Made by a program: the position numbers and the translations under genes
Assembly (NCBI GenBank): GCA_028875875.1
Contig: JAGWUV010000012.1
Coordinates: forward strand, 23,205-87,204
Direction of reading: 5' to 3'
Length of the DNA: 64,000 nucleotides
DNA from: Bacteroidota bacterium
GTDB lineage: Bacteria; Bacteroidota; Bacteroidia; Chitinophagales; Chitinophagaceae
In this document: positions 9,475 to 18,319 of the stretch, in pieces
Numbering within the stretch: position 1 is the stretch's first letter
Layout: each line of letters opens with the position of its first letter
The notes under the pieces: model-generated
The model's database searches: none
Told to the model about the DNA's origin: nothing
Seen by the model: the letters and a program-made list of their open reading frames with translations, nothing else

Positions 9475-9885
9475 TTACCATTTATCAACTTCTTCACTTG
9501 CACCGTTATCTACACTACTAACAGAAGTTTTTTCAACAATGATAGTAGTACTTTCCTCAGCAACGATTACATCTTCAGGACCTTCTGCTTCACTGTATTC
9601 ATGATTGAAAGCATCGAAATCAAAATCTGGCATCAAATCTGTTTTTACATAATCAACAGCTTCGTTTAACGCTTTAATGAACTTATTGAAGTCTTCTTTA
9701 TACAAGAAGATTTTATGCCTATCGTAACCATTATCATCAAAACGTTTTCTGCTTTCTGTAATGGTCAGGTAATAATCATTACCACGTGTTGCCCTTACAT
9801 CAAAAAAGTAAGTTCTTCTTTTTCCAGCCCTGATGCGTTTGCTGTAAACACTTTCCATTTTCTTATCGTTGTTCTCGTACGCCAC
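9475..9885 (-). CDS. DUF3276 / PUR-alpha-like nucleic-acid binding protein
   Basis: A 136-residue small protein. The core (VYSKRIRAGKRRTYFFDVRAT-RGNDYYLTITESRKR, then HKIFLYKEDFNKFIKALNEAVDYV) is the PUR repeat fold of the DUF3276 family, widely conserved in Bacteroidota. Family members bind single-stranded DNA or RNA; the cellular role is not settled. The C-terminal third is acidic and probably disordered. It is a single-gene unit. Confidence 0.82.
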   Translation of the reverse strand: MAYENNDKKMESVYSKRIRAGKRRTYFFDVRATRGNDYYLTITESRKRFDDNGYDRHKIFLYKEDFNKFIKALNEAVDYVKTDLMPDFDFDAFNHEYSEAEGPEDVIVAEESTTIIVEKTSVSSVDNGASEEVDKW

Positions 9886-9996
9886 AGTTAATTTGATTTT
9901 GGTTATTTGATGTTTTTTTTATGAGTAGCAAATATAGTATTGTTTCGGAATTGCCAAAATTTTAGCAAAGAACTTTCAAAAAATCTAATTGGAATA

Positions 9997-11862
9997 TCAT
10001 GCGTTGTTTTCAGCGATCCCGTCTTTAGACAATTGCAGCTGGTATAATGTTGCATAGTAACCATTTTGCCGTAGTAATGCTTCATGTGTTCCCTCCTCAA
10101 TAATTCGGCCTTCTTCCAGCACTATAATTTTATCAAATCGAAAGGCTGAGAATATACGGTGGGTGATGATTATAGCTGTTTTATCATGGAGAAAACGGTA
10201 TAAGTTCTGGACAATTTCTCTTTCTGTTTTTGCATCTACGGCACTTAAGCAATCATCGAAAACAACAATTTCAGGATTTTTTAATAATGCCCGAGCAATG
10301 GAAATTCTTTGTTTTTGGCCGCCACTCAAGGTAACGCCACGCTCTCCTATCATGGTATCGTATCCCTTGTCAAATCCAATGATCTCTTTATGAACACTTG
10401 CAAAACTAGCCGCCTGTTGAATGGCATCATGGTTGGCTTTACCATCCTTCATACCAAAAGCAATGTTGTTACTAACGCTGTCACTGAATAAAAAAACATC
10501 CTGTGGTACATAACTAATTTGCTCACGCAAATCTTTGAGCAAAATGTTTTGTACATCCTTTCCTCCAATTGTTATATTTCCCTTATCGGGGTTATAAAAA
10601 TGAAGCAACAATTGAACAATGGTAGATTTTCCACTTCCAGTTTTACCAAGGATCAGCACTTTTTGTCCTTTTTGAATACGAAGTGAAAAATCTTTCAATG
10701 CATTGATTCCTGTATGCGGGTAAGTGAAACTGATATTACTAAAATGAATATCACCGCCTAACCTGCAATTATCTAATCCTTCTTTATCTTGAATGGAAGG
10801 AGTGGTTTGCAAAAATTCATTCAATCTTTTTTGTGAGGCAGAAGCACGTTGTATCATACTCGCTGTCCAACCGATGGCACTCACAGGGAAAGTGAGCATA
10901 TTAATATAAATAACGAATTCAGTTATCGTACCTGCACTAACATTGTATTGATGATTTACAAGGTACCAGCCTCCAATAGCTATGGTTAACAAAGTACTTA
11001 AGCCAATGAGTAAAGCCATAGAAGGAAAATAAACGGCTTCAACTTTTGCAAGGCTTACCGCATTCTTCTTGTACGATTCACTGTTGTTCGCAAAAAATCC
11101 GAGCATAGCTTTTTCCTGTACAAATGATTTAATTACCCTGATACCTGAATAAGATTCCTGAGCAGTGGTGGTAAGATCAGATAGCAAAGCCTGGATCTTT
11201 TCACTTTTTTTATTGATGATTGTGTTTACATAGTAGATTGTGAAAGCAAGGATAGGCAGCGGGGAAAGCACTAATAAGGTTAAACGCCAGTTTTCATTTA
11301 GCATGAAATATAAACTAAAGCCAATGGTAGCAGCAAGGTTAATAAAGTACATTAAAGCCGGGCCGGTATACATTCTAACGCGGCTCACATCTTCAGTGAT
11401 TCGGTTCATCAGGTCTCCGGTACTATGTGTTTTGTAGAATGCGGTATCTAATTGCTGATAGTGGTTAAATATTTCATTTTTTTGGTCGAATTCAATGTGG
11501 CGACTCATTACAATGATCGTTTGCCGCATCAGGAACATAAAAAAGCCTCCCAGCAGTGCAAGCACTAATAATGTGAGACCGCAGAGAATTACATTTTCTC
11601 CAAAAGTATTTTGCTTGGACTCTATGGTGTTAATGAATTTCCTGACTAAAATATCATAATTAGCCTCTCTCCTTTGTTCCTGGGCAGTTGATACAGGCGA
11701 TGTGGTTTTACGAATAGCATGTTCAACTTTATCTACTACATAACCTGAGATTTGCGGACTTAAGATGCGGAAGTAGTTTGACAAGACAATGAATAACATA
11801 CCCAGTAATAAACGGGTACGGTATTTCCAGAAATATTTATTTATGGCTGATAAATGCTGCAT
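9997..11862 (-). CDS. ABC transporter, fused permease and ATPase
   Basis: About 621 residues from the Met at 11862 (MQHLSAINKYFWKYR); an upstream GTG at 11904 is possible but less likely. It is a half-transporter exporter of the MsbA/MdlB type. The N-terminal membrane domain has about six helices. The nucleotide-binding domain has Walker A GKTGSGKST, the signature LSGGQKQRISIARALL, Walker B EIVVFDDCLSAVDAKTE and switch His ITHR. The Walker B motif ends in aspartate (DD) where glutamate is usual, which could lower the ATPase rate. The substrate (lipid or drug) is unknown. The CBS gene lies directly upstream. Confidence 0.88.
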   Translation of the reverse strand: MQHLSAINKYFWKYRTRLLLGMLFIVLSNYFRILSPQISGYVVDKVEHAIRKTTSPVSTAQEQRREANYDILVRKFINTIESKQNTFGENVILCGLTLLVLALLGGFFMFLMRQTIIVMSRHIEFDQKNEIFNHYQQLDTAFYKTHSTGDLMNRITEDVSRVRMYTGPALMYFINLAATIGFSLYFMLNENWRLTLLVLSPLPILAFTIYYVNTIINKKSEKIQALLSDLTTTAQESYSGIRVIKSFVQEKAMLGFFANNSESYKKNAVSLAKVEAVYFPSMALLIGLSTLLTIAIGGWYLVNHQYNVSAGTITEFVIYINMLTFPVSAIGWTASMIQRASASQKRLNEFLQTTPSIQDKEGLDNCRLGGDIHFSNISFTYPHTGINALKDFSLRIQKGQKVLILGKTGSGKSTIVQLLLHFYNPDKGNITIGGKDVQNILLKDLREQISYVPQDVFLFSDSVSNNIAFGMKDGKANHDAIQQAASFASVHKEIIGFDKGYDTMIGERGVTLSGGQKQRISIARALLKNPEIVVFDDCLSAVDAKTEREIVQNLYRFLHDKTAIIITHRIFSAFRFDKIIVLEEGRIIEEGTHEALLRQNGYYATLYQLQLSKDGIAENNA

Positions 11863-11907
11863 AGGCAGCAAAGATAACAGCAAGTGGTTGCATTTGTTTA
11901 CCACATA

Positions 11908-12342
11908 TCAAGATGAGTGGATATAACTCTGCAATTGCTCAATTGTTTCCTTTTGCGAGTGTATAGTTTCGTAAATAACATCGTTGATGGAGATGATACC
12001 ACACAGCTCATCGTGCTGGTCGAATACAGGAAGGTAACGAATGTTATTATCGCTCATAATATGCATACAGGTTTCAATAGAAGACTCCGGTGTGATTCTA
12101 GGTAAACCTGTACTCATAATTTCAACAACCTTAGTTTCCTGGGAGGATTTACCCATGAGAATAACCTTTCGGGCATAATCTCTTTCAGTTAATAATCCCA
12201 TATAATGGTTACTTTCTTTTACTACCACTGAGCCAATATTTTTATCTGCCATCAAATGAAGCGCATCTAAAACGGTAGTAGAGGTGTCTACTGAAATAAC
12301 ATTACTGCCTTTTCTGAGAAGTATATGAGCTACTTTTTTCAT
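11908..12342 (-). CDS. CBS-domain pair protein
   Basis: A 144-residue protein of two CBS motifs in tandem (about residues 10-65 and 75-130: TVLDALHLMADKNIGSVVV and ESSIETCMHIMSDNNIRYLPVFD-x-x-DELCGIISINDVI). Such stand-alone Bateman modules bind adenine nucleotides and act as energy sensors; the partner is unknown. It is upstream of the ABC gene on the same strand and may be cotranscribed with it. Confidence 0.82.
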   Translation of the reverse strand: MKKVAHILLRKGSNVISVDTSTTVLDALHLMADKNIGSVVVKESNHYMGLLTERDYARKVILMGKSSQETKVVEIMSTGLPRITPESSIETCMHIMSDNNIRYLPVFDQHDELCGIISINDVIYETIHSQKETIEQLQSYIHSS

Positions 12343-12458
12343 TTTGAAGATTTAAGTGAGTGATAAGATACTAAGATTTCAGAAAATATTTAAAAGAAAA
12401 GTGAAGCTGTTTGATAATTTTTTTGGAAGATAAAATTTGGCACCTTTATTTTGCACCC

Positions 12459-12621
<163 letters not shown>

Positions 12622-12793
12622 CACTTGCATTAAATCGCATCTCTGAGGGGGTAAAATCGGGTACCCGAAAAAGTTCAAGCCACGGGTATCCGAATTTCAA
12701 GGAAACACTTGTCCCATAAGGAGTTTAGGAAATGAACATCTTGTTCAGCGTTGCACGCAAATCTATTTTTATAACCAATAAAGGTGCACCACT

Positions 12794-14044
12794 ATGAATG
12801 CGAAAGTATCTGTACTCTTTTATGCAAGAAGAGCAAAAAAAACAACTGATGGGTTAATTCCCATCTATCAGAGAATTACAGTAGATGGCAAAAGAATTGA
12901 GGTAAGTACCAAACGATATGTAGAATCCAACAAGTGGTCTGTCGAGCAAGGTCGTATGAAAGGCAATACCACTGAGGCTAGGTCCTTAAACACATACCTT
13001 GAAATGTTGAAAGCAAAAGTGTATGAATACCAAAAAGAAATTATTCAGGAGGGTTTAGAAATATCATTCGATACCATGCGATCCAAAGTTTTGGGCACCT
13101 CCGAAAACAAACGAATGCTCATCACCATCTTCCAGGATCATAATAATAAAGTAGAAGCATTACTGGGTGATGAATTCGCTCCGGGCACCTTAGAAAGATA
13201 TAAAACATCACTCAAGCATACGCAGGATTTCCTGCAGTGGAAATATAAAATCTCGGATATTGATATTAAGCAAATAGACCACGCCTTCATTTGTGATTAT
13301 GAGTTTTACTTAAGAAGTGAACGTAAATGCAATAACAATACAGCCGTTAAATACATCAAGAACTTTGGCAAGATCATTCGTCTTTGCATGGCCAACGGAT
13401 GGCTGGATAAAAATCCTTTCGTAAACTACAAAGCCAAAGTGAAGGAAGTAGAAAGAGTATTCCTCACCTGGGATGAAATCATCGCTGTTCAGGAGAAAGT
13501 ATTTACATCAGAACGACTCAACCTCGTAAAGGATATTTTCCTTTTCAGTTGTTATACAGGGCTCGCTTATATTGATGTGAAACAACTCACCCATAAAAAC
13601 ATATCCATCGGTATTGATGGTGAAAGATGGATTTTTAAGAACAGGCAAAAAACAGAAACCCGCTCCAGCATTCCACTCCTGCCCCCTGCCATGGCAATCA
13701 TTAATAAGTATAAAGATCACCCGCAATGCCTGATCGAAGAGAAGCTTTTACCGGTACTAAGTAATCAAAAGATGAACAGCTATTTAAAAGAAATAGCAGA
13801 TGCTTGCGGAATCAATAAAGAACTAACCTTTCACATAGCACGTCACACATTTGCAACTACTGTAACCCTTACCAATGGTGTACCTATTGAAAGTGTAAGT
13901 AAAATGCTGGGTCATAAAAATCTCCGTACTACCCAGCACTATGCTAAAATCCTCGATCGTAAAGTGAGTGATGATATGCTTCTGCTCAAAGAAAAGCTCT
14001 CCGCCCTCCATCAGCAAGCCTCCAAAAAAGCAGCAGGGGAATAA
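12794..14044 (+). CDS. Tyrosine recombinase/integrase, Bacteroidota type
   Basis: 416 residues. The N-terminal arm-binding domain (VLFYARRAKKTTDGLIPIYQRITVDGKR) and SAM-like core-binding domain are followed by the catalytic domain. Catalytic residues seen are Lys in the NRQKTETRSSIPL strand, H347-x-x-R350 (HIARH), H374 (LGHKN) and Tyr383 (QHYAKI). At the position of the first catalytic Arg (usually TGLR) the sequence reads YTGLAYIDV, like IntDOT-type recombinases that lack this Arg. It is adjacent to attL and is expected to catalyse integration and excision at the tRNA-Ser site. Confidence 0.93.
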   Translation: MNAKVSVLFYARRAKKTTDGLIPIYQRITVDGKRIEVSTKRYVESNKWSVEQGRMKGNTTEARSLNTYLEMLKAKVYEYQKEIIQEGLEISFDTMRSKVLGTSENKRMLITIFQDHNNKVEALLGDEFAPGTLERYKTSLKHTQDFLQWKYKISDIDIKQIDHAFICDYEFYLRSERKCNNNTAVKYIKNFGKIIRLCMANGWLDKNPFVNYKAKVKEVERVFLTWDEIIAVQEKVFTSERLNLVKDIFLFSCYTGLAYIDVKQLTHKNISIGIDGERWIFKNRQKTETRSSIPLLPPAMAIINKYKDHPQCLIEEKLLPVLSNQKMNSYLKEIADACGINKELTFHIARHTFATTVTLTNGVPIESVSKMLGHKNLRTTQHYAKILDRKVSDDMLLLKEKLSALHQQASKKAAGE

Positions 14045-14170
14045 TACCCCCTGCTTTGTTGATTAAAATTGAAGCCTTTTATACAATTCTGTAAACATTT
14101 AAATGTTTATTTCTATATATTGCCGCCCCTCCCCATCAGAATTGTAATTAGAAAACTGCAAAGATTGACT

Positions 14171-15412
14171 ATGCCTATGAATAAATCTTTGGAGCGGCTT
14201 TGTTGCGTCATTACGGAAATAGTGAGCCCTGCACCCGGTCATTCAACCAATGAGGAGGAATACCTGCTGCATTGTCGTGCCCTGATTGAAGAGGAATGTA
14301 ACGGCATCAAAAACTTCCTGGTAGAAGAAGTTGTTCACCAGGCTCGTAAAGAACGGGTACTGGAGTTGCTCATTCAGCATTACCAGTCTTCCTTAATTCA
14401 TTTGATTGATACCGTTGCCGCATGGGATACACAAAAGGATGCAAACGCTTCAGCACTCAAATCATTCCTTTTATTAAAGCTGGATGATATCCTTTCACAT
14501 ATCCGCTGCCGTTACGCCAGGTATTTCAATCTGAATGAAAAGGTTCCGTTGCAGTATTTACAGTTGCACAAGCAGCAGTTAGCAGCTAAAACAAAGCAGT
14601 TGCAAAAACACCTGCAGAAGCTGGGCTTAGCGGCAGAACTGGTCACCATTGTACTGCAACCATTGCAAACTTTGATCAGTGGTAAATCGCATAACAGCAC
14701 GTATCGTGATCTCTCCTATTTTAAAATGATGCTGGAAGAATTACTAAGCTTCACGGCAGAAGCTTCCTGCGATAAGCTTTGTTTCGAATTTTGCCAGGTA
14801 CTTATTTACATCAACTTCAATGCACATCGCTTCATTAATTATTATATCGAGCATATGTTTAAGGCCATCAATTATGATGATATGCCTGCTAAACTGGAAA
14901 CCTATTCACTGCAACTAAAAGCACTCAACCAGCTTTTAACCAAACCCAATGCAGAGTTGATAACGGGCAGCATCTCCGTAAAACAGGCTTTGCAGCAATG
15001 GTTGCAGGAAGAAGTGATATGGCTGGAGAAGAGAGCGCAGTACACTTTATTTCCGCATCGGGTGCCATCGATAGTGAATGATGAACCTGCCTTGCCTAAA
15101 CAAAAAATCGCTACTACCCTTTCTGTGGATGACCTGGCTTGCTTTATCAAACTGTTGGTAGAGTCGGGTATCATAGCCAATAAAACAGATACTGAACTCA
15201 TCACTATTATCTCTCAAACCTTCTCTACCCGTAAAACGGAAAACATTGCATATAAAAGCCTCTACAATAAATACCATAGCATCAATCCAAAATCTCCGGC
15301 CATGGTGAAGGACCTGCTCTTTAAAATGATCGATACATTAAGAAAGCTTTCTTTATTCTTTATAATGCTCCCACAATTCGTGCCGGTCGATATAGCTGTT
15401 GATCTCCTGTAA
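14171..15412 (+). CDS. RteC-like regulatory protein
   Basis: About 413 residues from the ATG at 14171 (MPMNKSLERLC); an upstream TTG at 14069 would add 34 poorly convincing residues. The middle (RDLSYFKMMLEELLSFTAEASCD, then INFNAHRFINYY) resembles the RteC family, regulators of excision in Bacteroides conjugative transposons. The C-terminal part (VDDLACFIKLLVESGIIANKT, YKSLYNKYHSINPKSPAMVKDLL) also fits RteC-like proteins. The match is by eye. The position next to the integrase supports a role in controlling mobility. Confidence 0.6.
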   Translation: MPMNKSLERLCCVITEIVSPAPGHSTNEEEYLLHCRALIEEECNGIKNFLVEEVVHQARKERVLELLIQHYQSSLIHLIDTVAAWDTQKDANASALKSFLLLKLDDILSHIRCRYARYFNLNEKVPLQYLQLHKQQLAAKTKQLQKHLQKLGLAAELVTIVLQPLQTLISGKSHNSTYRDLSYFKMMLEELLSFTAEASCDKLCFEFCQVLIYINFNAHRFINYYIEHMFKAINYDDMPAKLETYSLQLKALNQLLTKPNAELITGSISVKQALQQWLQEEVIWLEKRAQYTLFPHRVPSIVNDEPALPKQKIATTLSVDDLACFIKLLVESGIIANKTDTELITIISQTFSTRKTENIAYKSLYNKYHSINPKSPAMVKDLLFKMIDTLRKLSLFFIMLPQFVPVDIAVDLL

Positions 15413-15574
15413 ATAGTGCATAGAAAAGCCCGGATACCTCAACCAGTTCCGGGCTTCTGTTTCTAATAAATCTTGCAGTGTATTAAAACCCTGTAGTGAA
15501 AGCAGTTGCTTTAATGATTCACTCCAGGGCAAATCATGTACCGGTGTTTGTAATATGTCTGGTGTTTGATTCAT
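15353..15574 (-). CDS. Small RNA-polymerase-alpha-CTD-like protein
   Basis: 73 residues on the opposite strand, overlapping the end of the RteC-like gene by 60 bases. The stretch SLKQLLSLQGFNTLQDLLE followed by the helix-hairpin-helix with W-L-R-Y-P-G-F and YLQEINSYI resembles the alpha subunit C-terminal domain (helix, 'TLxDL', 'PxFGxKSLxEI'). Such domains bind UP elements or regulators. Inference: a stand-alone alpha-CTD mimic coded by the island. Alternative: an unrelated HhH DNA-binding peptide. I take it as real because the fold pattern is coherent. Confidence 0.55.
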   Translation of the reverse strand: MNQTPDILQTPVHDLPWSESLKQLLSLQGFNTLQDLLETEARNWLRYPGFSMHYLQEINSYIDRHELWEHYKE

Positions 15575-15732
15575 GATGATGTATCCTCAAAAAAGTTCAT
15601 TACTGCACTTCTCACACAAAAATAAATTTTTATTCAAATGCTTGCAAATAGTGCATTCTATTGGGGTGGCACAACCCCTGCCACTGTTTTAAAATGATGT
15701 AATCAGCTTGGTTTGCAATCAAAATAAAGCCT

Positions 15733-16002
15733 ATGTCCGTTAACATCATTACACAGGAAGATCTGCTTGAATTCAGGATCAAATTACTGGAAGACATCCG
15801 CAATTTACTCCACACCAAACCGGCCAAACCCAAGCAATGGCTTAAATCATCCGAAGTAAGAAAACTCTTGCAGATCTCTCCGGGTACTTTGCAAAATCTT
15901 CGTATCAATGGTACACTTTCCTACACCAAAATCGGCAGCATCATTTACTATAACTACGATGATATCGAAGCGCTGCTCGAAGGCACCAAAGCCAGGAACT
16001 AA
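15733..16002 (+). CDS. Excisionase-like helix-turn-helix protein
   Basis: 89 residues. A short N-terminal helix (ITQEDLLEFRIKLLEDIRNLL) is followed by a winged HTH of the HTH_17/MerR type: WLKSSEVRKLLQISPGTLQNLRINGTLSYTKIGSIIYYNYDDIEALLE. Such proteins are a standard part of Bacteroidota integrative elements and act as recombination directionality factors or transcription regulators. It precedes the replication-type genes. Confidence 0.75.
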   Translation: MSVNIITQEDLLEFRIKLLEDIRNLLHTKPAKPKQWLKSSEVRKLLQISPGTLQNLRINGTLSYTKIGSIIYYNYDDIEALLEGTKARN

Positions 16003-16057
16003 ACAGTTGATCCTTATTCATCCAAAGACCAAAAACTAAAACCCAAAGGCCATTATT

Positions 16058-17029
16058 TTGAACTACATCAAACTACTCGCTGCATTCTTCGATAAGGTAG
16101 CTGCCGATGACAGGCTCAATCCTACGCATATCAGTATGTATGTGTCGCTCTTCCAGTTCTGGAATGCCAGCCGCTTCCAGAATCCTATCAGCATTTCCCG
16201 CGGGGAATTAATGAGGGTGAGTAAGATCAGTGCAAAAGCCACCTATCATAAATGCATGAGGGAATTGCATGAGTTCGGTTATGTAAGGTATCAGCCTTCT
16301 TACAATCCTTTTAAAGGTAGCCTGGTTTACCTGTTCAGTTTGCAGTCGGGTGATGAACAGGTATTGGAGAGCAGCCAGACTACTGCTGATACTGGTACTG
16401 AACCGCTGGGGCTTGACCATACTAATAATTGGACTGGTACTGAACAGGCACAAGATCGCAGCTATACCAAAAAACAGTCAGGTACTGAACAAGCACTAGT
16501 AGCACACCGTACTAAAATCGAAACAGGTTCTGAACAAGCACAAGAGCCTTATATAAACAGTATAAATAGTATAAACAAAACATATAGTGTGTGTGAGCAC
16601 ACACACGAGCACAACAATGATTTTTTACAAAAAAATTTTAAAAGCGACCTACCCTCCCCCTGCGGGGAGGGCAAGGGAGGGGCCGTAGAAACAAGAAAAG
16701 AAAAAAGTTGCGCTAAAAAAGAAAAGAAGGCGGAGAGGAATTTTATGGCACCGGGTTTACAGGAGGTAGTGGATTATTTTCTGCTGAAAGAATATTCTTC
16801 ACTCGAAGCAGAAAAGTTCTTCAACTACTTCCAAAGCAATGGCTGGCTGGTGGGGGGTAAAACCAAAATGATCAACTGGCAGGCGGCTGCCCGCAACTGG
16901 ATACTTAACATTCCTAAGTTTTCAGCCACTATACCTAAAAGTTCAACTCCCGTTCCTAAAGGTGATCGGGTATTGAATGCAAAACAGTTGCACGCTTCCA
17001 CTGAAAAAGAATACAATGAGCCTCTATGA
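16058..17029 (+). CDS. Replication-type HTH (DnaD-like) protein of the mobile element
   Basis: 323 residues. The likely start is TTG at 16058, giving MNYIKLLAAFFDKV, the opening I know from related element proteins. The N-terminal winged helix (DRLNPTHISMYVSLFQFWN, ISRGELMRVSKISAKATYHKCMRELHEFGYVRY) is typical of element replication initiators. A linker has four degenerate TGTEQA-type repeats, then a stretch coded by a GC-rich palindrome. The C-terminal domain (LQEVVDYFLLKEYSSLEAEKFFNYF, NWQAAARNWI) resembles primase-accessory domains. It overlaps the next ATPase gene, so it is probably cotranscribed and works with it. Confidence 0.7.
   Translation: MNYIKLLAAFFDKVAADDRLNPTHISMYVSLFQFWNASRFQNPISISRGELMRVSKISAKATYHKCMRELHEFGYVRYQPSYNPFKGSLVYLFSLQSGDEQVLESSQTTADTGTEPLGLDHTNNWTGTEQAQDRSYTKKQSGTEQALVAHRTKIETGSEQAQEPYINSINSINKTYSVCEHTHEHNNDFLQKNFKSDLPSPCGEGKGGAVETRKEKSCAKKEKKAERNFMAPGLQEVVDYFLLKEYSSLEAEKFFNYFQSNGWLVGGKTKMINWQAAARNWILNIPKFSATIPKSSTPVPKGDRVLNAKQLHASTEKEYNEPL
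16652..16684 (+). repeat. GC-rich palindrome inside the replication gene
   Basis: CCCTCCCC-CTGC-GGGGAGGG perfect 8-bp arms followed by CAAGGGAGGGGCC. It has the look of a REP-like intergenic unit but is read in frame here as LPSPCGEGKGGA. Confidence 0.7.
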
Positions 17030-17684
17030 ATTGCACATGGCTTCTCCGGCTACTGCTACGAATGGTTCCGGTACGGGTACCATTCAGTGCCGCTACAACT
17101 ATGTAGAGGCATGGCAATGGCTGCAACAGAAAGGCCGGGAAACTTTTGGGAATGGTTTTCTTTTACATGAGGAAGATAAAGCGCCTATCCTGCTCCTGCT
17201 ATGCTGGTTTCTTCGTGATGAAATAGCAGCGCCGCAGTTGGGCATAAGCTTACAGAAAGGCATACTCTTAACCGGACCGGTGGGCTGTGGTAAAACAGCT
17301 CTCATGAAACTGATGCAGTATATCACTCAGCAACCTTTTATCATCAAGCCTTGCCGGGATATTGCTTTTGAGTTCATGGATGAAGGTTTCTCTACTATCC
17401 TTAAATACAGTCGTGGCTTATCTGGCCAGCCCCGGGTATTTTGCTTTGATGATCTGGGCGTAGAAAGCAGCTTGAAATACTATGGCAATGAATGCAATGT
17501 ACTGGCAGAAGTATTGCTTTCGCGGTACGATCTGTTCATTGCTCATGGTTTGCTTACGCACATTACCACCAACCTGTCTGCCGGGGAAATAGAACAGGCC
17601 TACGGCAACCGTATCCGTAGCCGTATGCGGGAACAGTTTAACCTCGTTGCGTTTGATAAAGAGGCGGTGGATAAAAGAAGATAA
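17016..17684 (+). CDS. DnaC-like AAA+ ATPase of the mobile element
   Basis: 222 residues from the ATG at 17016 (MSLYELHMASPA); it overlaps the previous stop by 14 bases. Walker A GPVGCGKTALM and Walker B VFCFDDLGVES are clear, followed by sensor 1 (THITTNLSAGEIEQAYG) and an arginine-rich end (NRIRSRMREQFN). This is the IstB/DnaC type of helicase loader found beside element replication proteins. Expected role: loading of the host helicase during element replication. Confidence 0.78.
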   Translation: MSLYELHMASPATATNGSGTGTIQCRYNYVEAWQWLQQKGRETFGNGFLLHEEDKAPILLLLCWFLRDEIAAPQLGISLQKGILLTGPVGCGKTALMKLMQYITQQPFIIKPCRDIAFEFMDEGFSTILKYSRGLSGQPRVFCFDDLGVESSLKYYGNECNVLAEVLLSRYDLFIAHGLLTHITTNLSAGEIEQAYGNRIRSRMREQFNLVAFDKEAVDKRR

Positions 17685-17787
17685 CGTGGATAAAATGTTC
17701 TTCATCGTGCACAATTATATTCTAAATATTATTAAATTTACCCAATTAAAAAAGCGGGGGCAACGCTATACAAACTGCATAGAGTTT

Positions 17788-18039
17788 ATGAATATTTTCA
17801 ACATCGGTCTCAACTTTAGTATCGGAGACAGGGTTTTATTTAATCCGGAAAAAGTAGAAATTTTTAAGAGTGAGACTAGTGCAGATAATCCCGACATAAG
17901 AAAATATCAGGAGTTAGTTTTAGCAGGTATTGATCAGATTGGCATTGTAAAGGAACCTGGTGAAGATCTTACTTGGGTAACCTATCCGGATGGTTGGGAA
18001 TTACCTGTACCTACAAAATATCTGTTAGCGGCACCCTAA
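17788..18039 (+). CDS. Small hypothetical protein upstream of the defence cluster
   Basis: 84 residues from the ATG at 17788 (MNIFNIGLNFSIGDRVLFN); longer forms starting at 17695 or at a TTG at 17647 would overlap the ATPase or run through a low-quality stretch. The sequence has an SH3-like or KOW-like look (FSIGDRVLFNPEKVEI ... GIVKEPGEDLTWVTYPDGWELPVPTKYL). No family recognised. It precedes the XRE regulator by 27 bases. Confidence 0.5.
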   Translation: MNIFNIGLNFSIGDRVLFNPEKVEIFKSETSADNPDIRKYQELVLAGIDQIGIVKEPGEDLTWVTYPDGWELPVPTKYLLAAP

Positions 18040-18066
18040 ACTGCCGCTTTAAAATAATTACGTTAT

Positions 18067-18306
18067 ATGGAACTTAAATCAGCACCGTCTGAAAAACACA
18101 TACATGAGTTCCGGGAATCAATCGGACAAAAAATCCGGGAACTGAGAGAAAAAAAAGGCTATAGCCAGGATGCACTTGCTGAAATCATGCAGGTGCATCG
18201 TTCTACTATATCCAAAGTAGAAACAGGCAAGTTTGCGATCACTGTTGATTATCTGATAAAGTTTGGCTGGTACCTTGATTTTGACATTGAGTTTAATATC
18301 AAATAG
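18067..18306 (+). CDS. XRE-family regulator of the restriction cluster
   Basis: 79 residues with one HTH domain (IGQKIRELREKKGYSQDALAEIMQVHRSTISKVETGKFAITVDYLIKF). Size and position, directly before vsr and the methyltransferase, resemble controller (C) proteins of restriction-modification systems, which delay nuclease expression until DNA is methylated. Its stop lies 13 bases before the vsr start. A perfect palindrome before the methyltransferase gene is a candidate operator. Function as a C protein is inference. Confidence 0.75.
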   Translation: MELKSAPSEKHIHEFRESIGQKIRELREKKGYSQDALAEIMQVHRSTISKVETGKFAITVDYLIKFGWYLDFDIEFNIK

Positions 18307-18319
18307 GAAGTGTAGTAAT

